Shown here: one piece after another, positions 1 through 8,784 of the stretch
How the letters are laid out: each line of letters starts with the position of its first letter
Numbering within the stretch: position 1 is the stretch's first letter
From: Phoronis ovalis
Taxonomy: Eukaryota; Phoronida; Phoronidae
Assembly (NCBI GenBank): GCA_028565635.1
Contig: JAOXYB010049547.1
Coordinates: forward strand, 1 to 11,881
DNA length: 11,881 nt
Direction of reading: 5' to 3'
The notes under the pieces: model-generated
What the model was told of the DNA's origin: nothing
The model's input: only the letters and a program-made list of their open reading frames with translations
Databases searched by the model: none
Program-made: the position numbers and the translations under genes

Positions 1-846
1 CTGAAACGAATTTTATTACACGTGATAATTATGTGTAGTATTAAGTTTCTCAATTAATATTGGATTACATAACTAAAAATGACATATAATCTTGTTACTG
101 TGTTCCCCACCTGAAATCACCTACACGGTCTAATACAATATTAGTACTCACCCACGTAAACAGGAGGCATCTTACATACCTAATTAAACATCTTGAGTAA
201 GCACTCACAGGGATGCTTGAAATGTGGCCTTAATTAATTTTAGTGAGTAATTACTTCTTGTACAGGTCACCTACTTAATTTTACGTATACTACGTGTCAG
301 TACTGCTCCCACGTGCACATTTTCTTGTGTTTTTATGGTTTGACGGAAATCTATTGAGATTGTTTTTATTTAATTATTGCCTTGACATTAAATAACATAA
401 TTCGATTTACGCTATTTCTGGAAAAATAAGTGTTCTAAATATAATTAGATCAACAAGACACGCGGTCACTAAACGTCAATTAGCTCCTATGTACCTGTTA
501 CACCTTACGCTTGGGTAAATATTACATGCCTATAATGATGCACTTTCTTAGAAACACACGCAAATTGCAAGCTTCATTTAATAATTTGCATCTGAATTAA
601 TAACGGGAGGGATATTAACGAAGGCATTATGTGGCATGCTGCATAAATCACGTCCTTTGATGGAAATTAATAGTGACTAATACTATTTGATATTTAATTA
701 ATTAATTTCGAATACAAGCATAATTTTGTTTTCCATCGCAGTCTAATTATATATATTTGCGTGTAATTACATTATTGTGAACTAAACATTTCTAGGGAAT
801 TGGTCTATACTATTAATTTATCAGCATCAGTAATTATTGAATCATA
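1..846. other. AT-rich non-coding stretch, no gene seen
   Basis: No convincing reading frame, RNA gene or long repeat was found here. The sequence is AT-rich with frequent TTAATTAA-type words, for example a TTAA-rich run near 690-708. Short open frames are of the kind expected by chance in such DNA. It is read as intergenic or intronic eukaryotic sequence. Confidence 0.6.
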
Positions 847-879
847 TTGCTTTTTTTGCTGTACAAACTAAGAGCTATT

Positions 880-1038
880 TTACCGGAGTTTTATTTCATC
901 ACATGCCATTTTATGTCCGAATACAAGCCCCGGGGATCCAAATTTGACGGCTTTCAACTTTACAGTGAAGAATTTTTCATCACGTTCTTGAGGATGATTC
1001 TGAACCATGCTCCTGGGTATTTCTCTAAATCCTTTTAT
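880..1038 (-). other. Short coding-like frame, possible exon relic (unrecognised)
   Basis: On the minus strand an open stretch of 52 codons runs from just after a TAG to a TAA stop. A possible internal start methionine lies at 1008. The composition is protein-like, with mixed acidic, basic and aromatic residues (for example NHPQERDEKFFTVKLKAVKF), and the segment is less AT-rich than its surroundings. I do not recognise a family. The plus strand across the same bases is also open for about 70 codons from a TTG at 847, so strand is uncertain. No splice sites stand out and no neighbouring coding piece was found. It could be an isolated exon, a fragment of a decayed mobile-element gene, or chance. 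Confidence 0.17.
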
Positions 1039-1268
1039 CTATCTAGTGTCTTGAGAAGTCTATAGCAAATATTACGTCTGTAATATGTTCCCGTTCCATG
1101 TTTTTTTATGGATAATTTAAATACGTGTGTCTTCACGATTTGGAAAAACAAATATAAGGCCGTATTAGCTCGAACGCTTCCTTGTCGTGGATTATAAATA
1201 GACCCCACACGCAAACTTATAAAAGGAATTTCCCAAACAGGGGGTTCTGTTCCATTAACCTGTTCCCA

Positions 1269-1517
1269 ATATCTTGATAACGGACAATGCTACTCTTATT
1301 TCTTCATTTAGAACACTAACATCAATAAATTAATCGTTTTTTGTAGTAAAAATAGTAAAATAGTAACACATAAAATTGGAAATTTCGGGGCCGTAAAACC
1401 ATTTAAATGTGGCTAAATATAGGCAACACAGTTTTATGGAATTCTAATGTATCAACACTTTAGGCAATTTAAGTGAAAACAAATGAACTAATCTAACACC
1501 AGCTTTATCAGTCTACT
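1269..1517 (+). repeat. Solo diverged copy of the fold-back element arm
   Basis: This stretch aligns by eye, in the same orientation, with the right arm of the fold-back element at about 4465-4712. Shared blocks in order are 'gacaatg.tactc' and an A/T-rich middle with 'agtaa.aatag'. Next come 'aattggaa.ttt.gg.gcc', 'atttaaat.tg.ctaaatata.g.cacacagtt' and finally 'taggcaattt'. Similarity continues weakly to a 'cag.ct' block near 1514. Mismatches and small indels are spread throughout, so it is an old copy. No inverted partner was found next to it, so it appears solo or truncated. Confidence 0.6.
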
Positions 1518-2264
1518 ACTTACATTAATGATATAACTGTAAGCCTTCGATATCGTCCTTAAAGTAAACTTCTCCAAATAATCTTATGAATAAAACAAAA
1601 TCTCAGGTACAGTTCGATATATACCGAAGTTCAAATGTCCGTGAAATCGCTTGTTTTATTATATATCGACTGTTTTACACATTAATTATGCATAAATCGA
1701 TAAGGCACCTGATGAATGCATTGTCCATTTGTAATAATTATATAAGTTACACATGTACAGTAGGAACATCGTTTATCTTATCATATCTACAATTATGAGG
1801 AGGTGACATCTGCTATTCTACTTCAGTTAGATAAGGAAATCATTCAATTTTTAGCAATCAAATTAATGGGATTTAATCGAAGCACTAGCCGCGTATGTAA
1901 ACTAAAAGTAAAAGACAATTAATTTTTTGTCGTTTGAATTATTAGTATTTGCCATTTTTCGATTTAGTCGAAGCGCATATAAACCAGAAGTATGAGAGTC
2001 ACTTCAACTTTAGTGTCGGTCGAATTCAATTTGTGCATCTCGAAAACTGTATAGCGATAAGAGGCTGATTACAAGGCATACCTTGTAGATAACTAATTCA
2101 CAACCTGCAAACAAATTAATCCATGAATTGTGTACATCGACTAGGAAACATTTTTTAATTCTTCATAGAACTATCAAATCATTTCCTAAAAATCATTATT
2201 ATTTGTAATAAAACGCAGCTGGTCAATTACAAGTACGCGTTCATTCAATTGCCACAGGATGGCC
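1518..2264. other. AT-rich non-coding stretch, no gene seen
   Basis: An open frame of about 70 codons at 1586-1798 is rich in codons expected from AT-rich noise (Ile, Tyr, Asn, Leu). It has no recognisable motif and is treated as chance. Nothing else structured was seen. Confidence 0.55.
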
Positions 2265-2276
2265 GGGGGGGGGGGG
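2265..2276 (+). repeat. Poly-G run of 12
   Basis: Twelve consecutive G residues lie in strongly AT-rich DNA, preceded by 'ggcc' and followed by 'tactgac'. A second, nine-base G run is at 9123-9131. Runs like this are slippage-prone, and the true length may differ from that shown because of sequencing or assembly error. Confidence 0.85.
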
Positions 2277-2292
2277 TACTGACATTCAAAAT

Positions 2293-2328
2293 AACTATAT
2301 ATATCTGCCGGCAGGTATATTCTTAGTT
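2293..2328. repeat. Imperfect palindrome centred on CTGCCGGCAG
   Basis: A perfect 10-bp palindrome, CTGCCGGCAG (2305-2314), sits inside a longer imperfect one. The outer bases read AACTA on the left and TAGTT on the right, with AT-rich arms of 12 and 14 bases. The GC-rich centre contrasts with the AT-rich surroundings. It could extrude as a cruciform or be a short fold-back remnant. Confidence 0.6.
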
Positions 2329-3595
2329 ACCTTTATTTACCACAGAATTGTTGTTTTTTTTACCATGGCCGCACACCTCCACCGATATTTTCGACAGGTA
2401 ACCCCCCATGGAAGACCAGTTCTGAAAATAATACTCTGTATACATCTTGGTTACTGTATATTCCCGTGTAAACTATACTGTGAGAGATCTCCCCACGGAT
2501 TAGACTCGGCAAATATAGTACAAACACTTAAACAGTAATACTGAAACTAGGATATACACGACTGTACAGTTTTATTTTTCCTAGGTTGAATAAGCGGCTA
2601 GTACGTTACTAGTCAGCTGTATAATTACATATACTAGAATTTTAATTTTAAAACATCAAAACATTCAAAAATATCATCAAAACATTCCTTTTTTAAAGAA
2701 GTGTTACCTATTAACCTTACATAACTAAAAAATAAATGTTACTGGACGGAGCAAAGCACTTACATGCAACTTTAACACAACCCCGGTTTGTTGCTACAGC
2801 AGGGGATTTAAAATGAATAACTATTGTAAATGTATTAATAAATATTTCAATAGCTAATGTGTGTAACGTCTGATGTTAATTCAGTAATACTTTCAATTAC
2901 TCGCATAGTTTTTATGTCAAACAAGCATATCGAATATTAAGCAACATTTTCATATTTCCTGTTGAATTGCACCTTGCATCTGATGGATGCGACTCAGGTG
3001 TTTCAATATTACGTATCAGGTGATATAACTTCAAGTGTGGCTTCTCAAATGTCATATTTTCTTAGTAATTTATAAAGAGAAGTATAGCAAACAGCGGTGT
3101 ATTATAAATCAGACAATTAAACACCACAGCTGGAGGCTAAATACGAATACGGAGGGTTCAATGTTTCTTAGCCTTACTTATTACTGTAATTATGTATAAT
3201 AAACGCTGCTGAATGGGAAATTAACAACTTCTATCTTATAAAAAGACACGTCGTAAGATAATACACGAGACACGATACATAGAATGTAACAGAAATCAAT
3301 GCAAGTCAGAGACTCTTTTCATAATAAAATTGTAAGGATGCAATGTCATCTAGCATGAAACATGAACATCCATCCGTGTGAATTAGTACGTCTTATTACA
3401 CACTCTATTTGAAATTTGAAAAAACTGTCACCTTAAGGACTCGTACGCGTATAGCAGATTTATTTGTTTTTAATCTATATTATAATGTAGTGTTTTACAT
3501 GTTAAATCAACAATGGAAATATATAGCTTTTTTTCTAGAATAACCAAAGCACCTTGAAAATTATAGTAAACCTAACAATATATTAGTAAAGGGTT
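2329..3595. other. AT-rich non-coding stretch with minor repeats
   Basis: No gene is supported. Two CCATGG words lie about 43 bp apart near 2364 and 2407. A 13-bp direct repeat, catcaaaacattc, occurs at 2654-2666 and 2675-2687 (21-bp spacing). The rest is AT-rich sequence with stops in all frames and no motif that I recognise. Confidence 0.55.
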
Positions 3596-3724
3596 CATGA
3601 AATATCTTTTCGTGTTTACTGTAAAAGGTGATAAAAAAGTCTCTATCAGCAACTTTACATCAAATACTTACTGAACTGTGCCTATAATGTAAGATGTCAC
3701 GGATCGCAGATAAGATATTTCATG
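3596..3724. repeat. 129-bp unit bounded by 13-bp perfect inverted repeats
   Basis: The sequence catgaaatatctt at 3596-3608 is matched exactly by its reverse complement at 3712-3724. The bases between are AT-rich and have no coding potential. Size and ends resemble a very small MITE-like unit. However, I could not see a clear target-site duplication, and the arms are short enough to be partly chance in AT-rich DNA. Confidence 0.45.
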
Positions 3725-4070
3725 CACGATATACTCCTGTACCAACCTTATTCACTATGCCATGCACTAAGCTATAATTACGCCTTGTTGCCCAGGCCAC
3801 ATAGTGTCTTTTTTCTGCACAACCAAACGGTTAATTATTATCTTGAGCAGTAAAAGTAGCAATCAAAAGTCCATCACCTTAATTAACATTCCCAAGTAGC
3901 CATCAAATGTCTTGAAAATAAACTTATAGAGAAAACACTCGCTGCTGTACAAAACATACTGGCCTTTCTATATACGCGTCATATTAACTGGTTTCATTAT
4001 AATACGTTACAATGTATGTAAAACATTACATCACTAGTCCTAGATTGGACTGCATAATGAGGAATGTATC
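3725..4070. other. AT-rich non-coding stretch, no gene seen
   Basis: Nothing beyond short AT-rich words was found. It lies directly upstream of the fold-back element and shows no similarity to the sequence on the element's far side. Confidence 0.55.
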
Positions 4071-4270
4071 ATTGCCTAAAGTGATGATAAATTATACCTT
4101 TTAACAACTGTGTGACTTATATTTAGTCATATTTAAATGTTGCTAGTTTATTCCAATTTTATATAATTATGTCTATTTTCATTACTAATAAAGATCTATT
4201 TATTGATAGTACTGTAAGTCTGTTATAAATGACGAAATATGAGTAAAATTATCAAAATTGACAACTATCA
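4071..4270 (-). repeat. Left arm of fold-back element
   Basis: The arm begins at 'attgcctaaagtgatgataa' and runs to 'gacaactatcaat'. Its reverse complement matches 4465-4662. Compared with the right arm it lacks about 15 bases near 4150 and has a 7-base extra piece near 4251-4258. Beyond 4270 a weaker match (ttag..ccttcct) may extend pairing toward 4313. Confidence 0.75.
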
Positions 4271-4464
4271 ATTAATACACTAAATTATTATATAATTAGC
4301 CCTTCCTTAGCCTGTAGACCGGCCCCATCAAACATCAATGACACTCCTGCTGACAAAACCAATGTTCAAAGTCAACCAATCTAAACTGTTCAACATTTAT
4401 TTTTTTGAAAGATAAAAACATGGACTGCTATGCATTATACAATGTAGTTTGTAGGAAGGACTAA

Positions 4465-4712
4465 GCATATTGATAGTTGACAATGTTACTCATATTTTGT
4501 CCTTATAACAGTACTATCAATACATTGATCATTATTAGTAATGAAAATAGAAATACATACAATTGGAATTTTGGAGCCATATCAAACTATCAACATTTAA
4601 ATATGACTAAATATAAGTCACACAGTTGTTAACAAGTATAATTTATCATCACGTTATAGGCAATTTGACTAAAAAACATGTTCAATAATACAAACTTCAT
4701 TATTCAGACTGA
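4465..4712 (+). repeat. Right arm of fold-back element
   Basis: This is the reverse complement of the left arm, ending in 'taggcaat' at 4656-4663. Similarity to the solo copy at 1269-1517 continues about 50 bases past the point where the left arm stops matching, to 'cagactg' near 4712. That suggests the left arm is truncated and the true family end lies near 4712. Confidence 0.7.
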
Positions 4713-5824
4713 GTCCAGGCAATCTGTTTTATTGCAAACACTCATCTAAACAATAAAATCTGCATCCATCAAACGCCTTGATATAAGACGGAGATATACC
4801 ATAAAATTCACATTAACACGTAAGTGGAATTTGTGGGGAAAATAACATTAAATATGTATCTATTGGAGATGTATCTACATGCAGAATAACCAGGGACAGA
4901 ATAAATGAATCATATGCATACAACTTTAATTTTCTGGAGTTTTCTCCCCAAATTCAATATTAAATTGGAATAATCCCTGCTGCATGGTGAGACCTTTCAC
5001 AACACAGTGATAATGGTTACGCCGATTTTAGAACATCCACGTCGAGAGAAAATTAACGAAAAACTGATCTGATGAGGAAATATCGAAATCAGATTTCTTT
5101 TGGGAATGAACAAATGCATATCTAGATATATTATAGTAGACATTTAATTAAGAAATCATGATCCAGGTTAAAATGTTTACTTTACGGTGATTGTGGACTC
5201 ATGCATACAATCGATTAATTAAACTTGGCGTTTCTAATTTTTTAGAATTACTTACATTTTTTTCCCTTACATATATACTGAACCAGGCGTGCCAACTGAG
5301 GATACCAAACTGAACATGGACCTTACATAGTTATAAAAACATTTGTTATTTATAAATCATTGACCGTGACAAACAGATCACGCATTCCTATACGACGATA
5401 AAAAATAGATATATACACGTTTCTTTTATTAAAACATATTTTCCCTACTTTATTTAAGGCGTTGTTAAAACAGCATTACTTATACTGATGTTGCCGGATC
5501 TGTATTGTATATGCCCGTATTTGGAACATTTATATGTGACGTCACATTGTTAATTATGCCCGCATTCCGAATTTTATTTGACTTGTCACCATTACTACTA
5601 AACTATATAGATTCAATTAATATAGTAACTAGAAATGATAAGCGTCTCTACTGTAGTTATCAAAAAGTCAGTTTCCATTACTGCTTGATGACTGAAAATA
5701 CTTTAATGGAAGCCAAGCACCCACTGGCCCCCATAGTCACTATGAAAGACAATTTTCGACTGAGATATAGAAAAAAGAAAAAATAATAATATTCAGCTCT
5801 ATAAAAATGCACAGTGCATAGCTG
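4713..5824. other. AT-rich non-coding stretch with a weak inverted repeat
   Basis: A short inverted repeat pairs 4827-4843 (gaatttgtggggaaaat) with 4940-4955 (ttttctccccaaattc). An open frame of 93 codons at 5505-5786, starting at a TTG, ends in an A-rich stretch encoding four lysines. It has no motif I recognise, and its composition fits chance in AT-rich DNA. The A-rich tail near 5769-5790 could also be the 3' end of an old retroposed copy, but no body for such an element was found. Confidence 0.45.
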
Positions 5825-5873
5825 ATGACTGTTCTGTCATGCTGGCCCCGGCGTCCACGCGGGCTCGCGTCAT
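5825..5873 (+). other. Isolated GC-rich patch with short hairpin
   Basis: A 5-bp stem, atgac (5825-5829) with gtcat (5836-5840), is followed directly by a 30-base GC-rich block containing several CpG sites (5841-5870, ending ctcgcgt). The contrast with the flanking A/T-rich DNA is sharp. I checked for a tRNA-like fold or pol III boxes and saw none. Function is unknown. Confidence 0.4.
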
Positions 5874-6441
5874 TAAAAATCTTCGAGAAATTTCCAAAGA
5901 TTAATTACATAAAATAATTACATACTTTGTGCCCACTTGTTTTTCACGCATCATGTATGTAAGTACAACGTTTTATAAAGCAAGCACTCATGGTGAATAG
6001 ATTGTATCACTGCTCCGAGTCAAAGAAGACCTAGTCTCTAACACAGACTATATACTGTATACATGTACTAAATAAACTATGAACTAGAAAAAGTCAAAAA
6101 TTTGTTTTAAAATTAATGGTGCATATTATAGAAATTTACATAGGGATTTAAACTCAATTTTTAACGAAAATGAATTTAAAAATACAACTTAGACTAATTA
6201 TAAAGAAGACCTAGTATAATTTTAAAATACAAATTGTGGCCTGGTTACACGTAGCTGTAGAACAGTTTAAAACGTATGTAATATAATCCGTTGGAGATGA
6301 TATAAAATTTTAATTAAAAGTAAGAAGAAAGCAATACTCATCAATCATTTAGAAACAGACACATGTTCGACTCAATTTAAATCTATTATATGCAAATTTC
6401 ATATGATATTGGTACATGTACTTCTTCAATCCTATGACTGG
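5874..6441. other. AT-rich non-coding stretch with small repeats
   Basis: The 14-mer aaagaagacctagt occurs at 6022-6035 and again at 6202-6215. Between them, near 6098-6118 and 6214-6236, is an imperfect inverted pair of the form aatttgt.ttttaaaatta. These may be remains of one small element, but the parts are short and AT-rich. No gene was seen. Confidence 0.45.
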
Positions 6442-6804
6442 ACGAGAACACTAATTCTTGGAGTTAATCTTTGTCCTCTGCCTGTTTGACACATCAACGG
6501 TCGTTTTATAAAACTGTGCACGGAAAATAGGGTCTGTACGATATGAAATCTTATGTTTAACGTTGTGTTATAAAAAGGATAACGTTTTCCCGCATTATTT
6601 TATGTCTAACGTTGTGTTATAAAAAGGACAACGTTTTCCCGTAATAATTAATGTATAACGTAGTACTATAAAATGGATAACATTTATTGTAATATTTAAA
6701 GTATAATGTTGTGTTACAAAACGTATGGCCGACGGCATCTTTCGCAATGCCCACGAGAACACTAATTCTTGGAGTTAATCTTTGTCCTCTGCCTGTTTGA
6801 CACA
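6442..6804. repeat. Composite repeat: 52-bp direct repeats flanking a 49-bp tandem array
   Basis: A 52-bp sequence beginning acgagaacactaattcttgg is repeated without mismatch at 6442-6493 and 6753-6804. Between them (about 6551-6720) lies an array of units about 49 bp long. The first two are nearly identical, the third is diverged and the fourth is partial. Perfect flanking copies imply a recent duplication or gene conversion, whereas the internal units have drifted. Tandem cores between repeated flanks are seen in some Helitron-like and satellite-bearing elements of molluscs. That comparison is from general knowledge and no diagnostic ends were identified. Confidence 0.75.
6551..6720. repeat. 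Tandem array, unit about 49 bp, about 3.5 copies
   Basis: Units begin near 6551, 6600, 6649 and 6697. The recognisable core is 'taacgttgtgttataaaa.gga.aacgttttcccg'. Units 1 and 2 differ at few positions, while units 3 and 4 have lost the GC-rich 'cccg' part. Each unit carries AACGTT words, giving it some self-complementarity. A minus-strand open frame of 105 codons (6617-6934) runs through the array and the second 52-bp repeat. Because 49 is not a multiple of three and the frame crosses repeat borders, I do not treat it as a gene. Confidence 0.8.
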
Positions 6805-6955
6805 AATTAATTCCCAACTTTTTATGCAAACACATATTTTGTTCCATAGGTGATTGTCCTGGATATGTGCCAGCCATGTACGATTTATAGAGGTTAATTG
6901 TGATCGATTGCTTACACTTACACCAGTCCTTCATTTATTCCCTCTCCCATTAACC
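6805..6955. other. Spacer between composite repeat and hairpins
   Basis: This is covered by the upstream part of the chance-like minus-strand frame at 6617-6934. No motif was recognised and no repeat copy was found elsewhere in the window. Confidence 0.4.
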
Positions 6956-7010
6956 GGGGTCAGGCGGACATTCTTAACCTGACCTCTGGTGAGAACCCAG
7001 GGGTCAGGTC
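6956..7010 (+). repeat. GC-rich hairpins sharing a common arm
   Basis: The sequence cctgacctctgg (6978-6989) pairs with ccaggggtcagg (6997-7008) across a 7-base loop. That gives 12 pairs with one G-T/G-U wobble. The same cctgacc arm (6978-6984) can pair instead with an upstream ggtcagg (6958-6964). The two structures are mutually exclusive. It is the most stable short hairpin I see in the window and lies about 150 bp from the composite repeat, so it could be part of the same element's end. Confidence 0.65.
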
Positions 7011-7859
7011 TTCTTCATTTGTTGGTATTGAAATTTAATTTTTAGCTCTGTCAAACGCTATGCATAATTACTTTAAAGACGCTCTTAATCGAATTCAAAA
7101 TCTTTCCGTAATTTCCCCCTTCTTCTGCTTCATAATCAAATGTTCAGGTAACCAACTTGTTTGAAAAATTCGAAATGAAAACGAAAAGAAAGAAGGAGAC
7201 TTCATTTAAACGTTGAAATCAACTCACAATCGAAGGAAACTGAAATAAAAATATTCACGTAAAGACAAAATGTTTCTTTTTCTACAACACTTGAGCTGTT
7301 ACTAATTATTTATTTGGTCCTTGGATGAAGCGAATAATTAAATATCCCCCCGGCGTATATGTTTCCATATTCCAAATACTGACAGGGTAACTTGTTGTCG
7401 TCTTTGAGCCAATGTCAACCGGTTAATTAAAGTTTAGAATTCTCATCATTACTGATACAAGAAGATAGTAGTATATCTACATAAACAAGGCAATTAGACG
7501 AGGTAATTTGCTCAATATGTTTTCAATAATTGTAAATAATAAAATAGGGGCTATAGTCTTATTACGTTTATCATTCAATCATTCAATGAACGTATTTCCG
7601 TAAAAAATCATTTCCATTGATATTTTAAAGTTATTTGGATAAAGTACCATCATGTTTTCAGGTAAACAGCATGCTATCTGCTTAGGTAGACTGACATCAG
7701 TCGTTATTGATTGGAAGCGTTTTAATACATGCATTATAGTACTAAAATACATAAAACAGTTGCGAGAATAAACAAAAGCTGTTTATAATGCTTACAAGTT
7801 GAATACACTATCATATATGTTTATGTGGTCTACTGTATGTTTATGCTTTACATATGTTT
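7011..7859. other. AT-rich non-coding stretch, no gene seen
   Basis: Minor features are a duplicated 'cattcaat' near 7573-7588 and three 'tatgttta' words near 7816-7859. No coding, RNA or long repeat signal was found. Confidence 0.55.
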
Positions 7860-7936
7860 AAAGCTAGGAGTGCCATATATTTTTCTCCTTTAAATTCAAA
7901 GCCAAGACTGCCAGATTATTTTGTCCTTTACATTAA
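7860..7936 (+). repeat. Diverged tandem duplication, unit about 38 bp
   Basis: Two adjacent units share 'aaagc.a.ga.tgcca.at.tttt.tccttta', at 7860-7897 and 7898-7936. There are several substitutions and an indel. It is an old local duplication with no coding meaning visible. Confidence 0.5.
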
Positions 7937-8627
7937 ATTTTTAGACAAATCTTTTAAATGACTTTTTAGGAAAATTATTTCTTAGAAAAAAACAATTACA
8001 CAATATCTGAAACTACGCAGCCGACTAACATTAGTGTACTGCTTAGGTCTACTACCTGCGTAAGTAATTGATTGTATGAACTCTCTATATACATACTTTC
8101 TATATGTACCATATATAAGCTAAATCATGTGCTATGAATAAATAAATAATATATTATAAAAATAACATGTTTTGAGATTATGTAAAAATGATATGCGTCT
8201 ATAACCTAATTTAGTTTTATCAGTCCCAGCTACAGCCAAGCGCAAACTTTCTCCAAATTGTGATATTCATTAACGTAACGAGTTCGCAAAGTGGATCCGT
8301 TTCTTTATCAAATTAGCGATGTGTACCAGGTTTTTTAAAATTTTAATCGCTTAAAGGCAAGCTGAGGTGATCAGGTTTTGACACCTTATACCAAGCTGGA
8401 AAAATACACTCCCAGGTTATTAATTATATATAATATATAACTGCTGTTCCGTCACATCTGCTGCATATGTACAGAACATAAAGTTTTATAGAAACACATT
8501 CATTACACTATAACCGATAATCCGAGTGGTGGTGCGGTGCTGGTAAAATACCAGTATTTTAATAGTTAAATGAAATTTTACCTTTCTTAAACCCTATATA
8601 CTGGAGGAACGTGAGGAGAAAGCTTTC
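7937..8627. other. AT-rich non-coding stretch
   Basis: It contains a near-palindromic AT run around 8415-8445 and, near 8539-8553, a short hairpin ctggta-aaa-taccag. A more GC-rich patch begins around 8521. No gene was seen. Confidence 0.5.
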
Positions 8628-8658
8628 CAAAGGGTCCCTCGGTGGGTCCCTCCCTTTG
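8628..8658 (+). repeat. Hairpin enclosing a duplicated GGGTCCCTC
   Basis: The sequence caaaggg (8628-8634) pairs with ccctttg (8652-8658). Between and overlapping them, gggtccctc occurs twice (8632-8640 and 8644-8652). The word gggtccc is itself nearly self-complementary, so alternative folds are possible. It lies in a locally GC-rich island of about 140 bp (8520-8660) in AT-rich DNA. Confidence 0.5.
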
Positions 8659-8725
8659 TCTCAGTCACATCCTTTATGTCATATAAAATTACAAATTAAA
8701 AGAACAATCGTTGTTTCTAACATTT

Positions 8726-8784
8726 AAATTATATTGTTTTTAAATTATATTGTTTTTAAATTATATTGTTTTTAAATTATATTG
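8726..8784 (+). repeat. Minisatellite, 16-bp unit, about 3.7 copies
   Basis: The unit aaattatattgttttt repeats perfectly at 8726, 8742 and 8758, with a partial fourth copy to 8784. No mismatches were seen, so the expansion is recent and copy number is likely to vary between individuals. Confidence 0.95.

Larger units (their letters stand above)
4071..4712. mobile_element. Fold-back (long inverted repeat) element, non-autonomous
   Basis: Two arms of about 200 bp face each other: left about 4071-4270 and right about 4465-4662, with the element's right side perhaps extending to 4712. Over the best 69 bases (left 4082-4150) I count about three mismatches. Further in there are indels: the right arm carries an extra block of about 15 bases near 4570-4585. 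The centre holds about 190 bp and includes a more GC-rich patch near 4318-4355. There is no coding capacity, so it would need a transposase in trans if it is a DNA transposon. The right arm is also present as a solo copy near 1269-1517. No target-site duplication was visible. Confidence 0.75.

Noticed and set aside
926-942. Polylinker-like word cccggggatcc
   Set aside because: It resembles a SmaI-BamHI cloning site, but no further vector sequence flanks it. The words gcggccgaattc (9783-9794) and cccgggtacc (11164-11173) are likewise isolated. The first of those lies inside an inverted repeat whose partner has related sequence, so it is native.
1226-1262. Similarity of 'ctgttccattaacctgttccc' to the 72-bp block at 10722
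   Set aside because: Only the doubled 'ctgttcc' is shared. The rest does not align, so common origin is not supported.
1586-1798. 70-codon plus-strand open frame
   Set aside because: Its composition is typical of AT-rich noise (Ile, Tyr, Asn, Leu). There is no motif, no flanking splice signals, and the length is expected by chance.
5065-5100. Hammerhead-ribozyme-like core words (ctgatgag ... cgaaa)
   Set aside because: The spacing of the two boxes is right, but stem II would be only about two pairs. No partner for stem III with the required cleavage site was found on either side. The visible 7-bp inverted repeat (atctgat/atcagat) uses the core bases themselves, so the match is probably chance.
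5505-5786. 93-codon plus-strand open frame ending in four lysines
   Set aside because: It begins at a TTG, has no recognised domain, and its lysine tail is encoded by an A-rich run. A chance frame, or a remnant of a retroposed tail, is more likely than a gene.
6617-6934. 105-codon minus-strand open frame
   Set aside because: It crosses the end of the 49-bp tandem array and one 52-bp repeat. The array period is not a multiple of three and the frame is not kept between units, so coding selection is unlikely.
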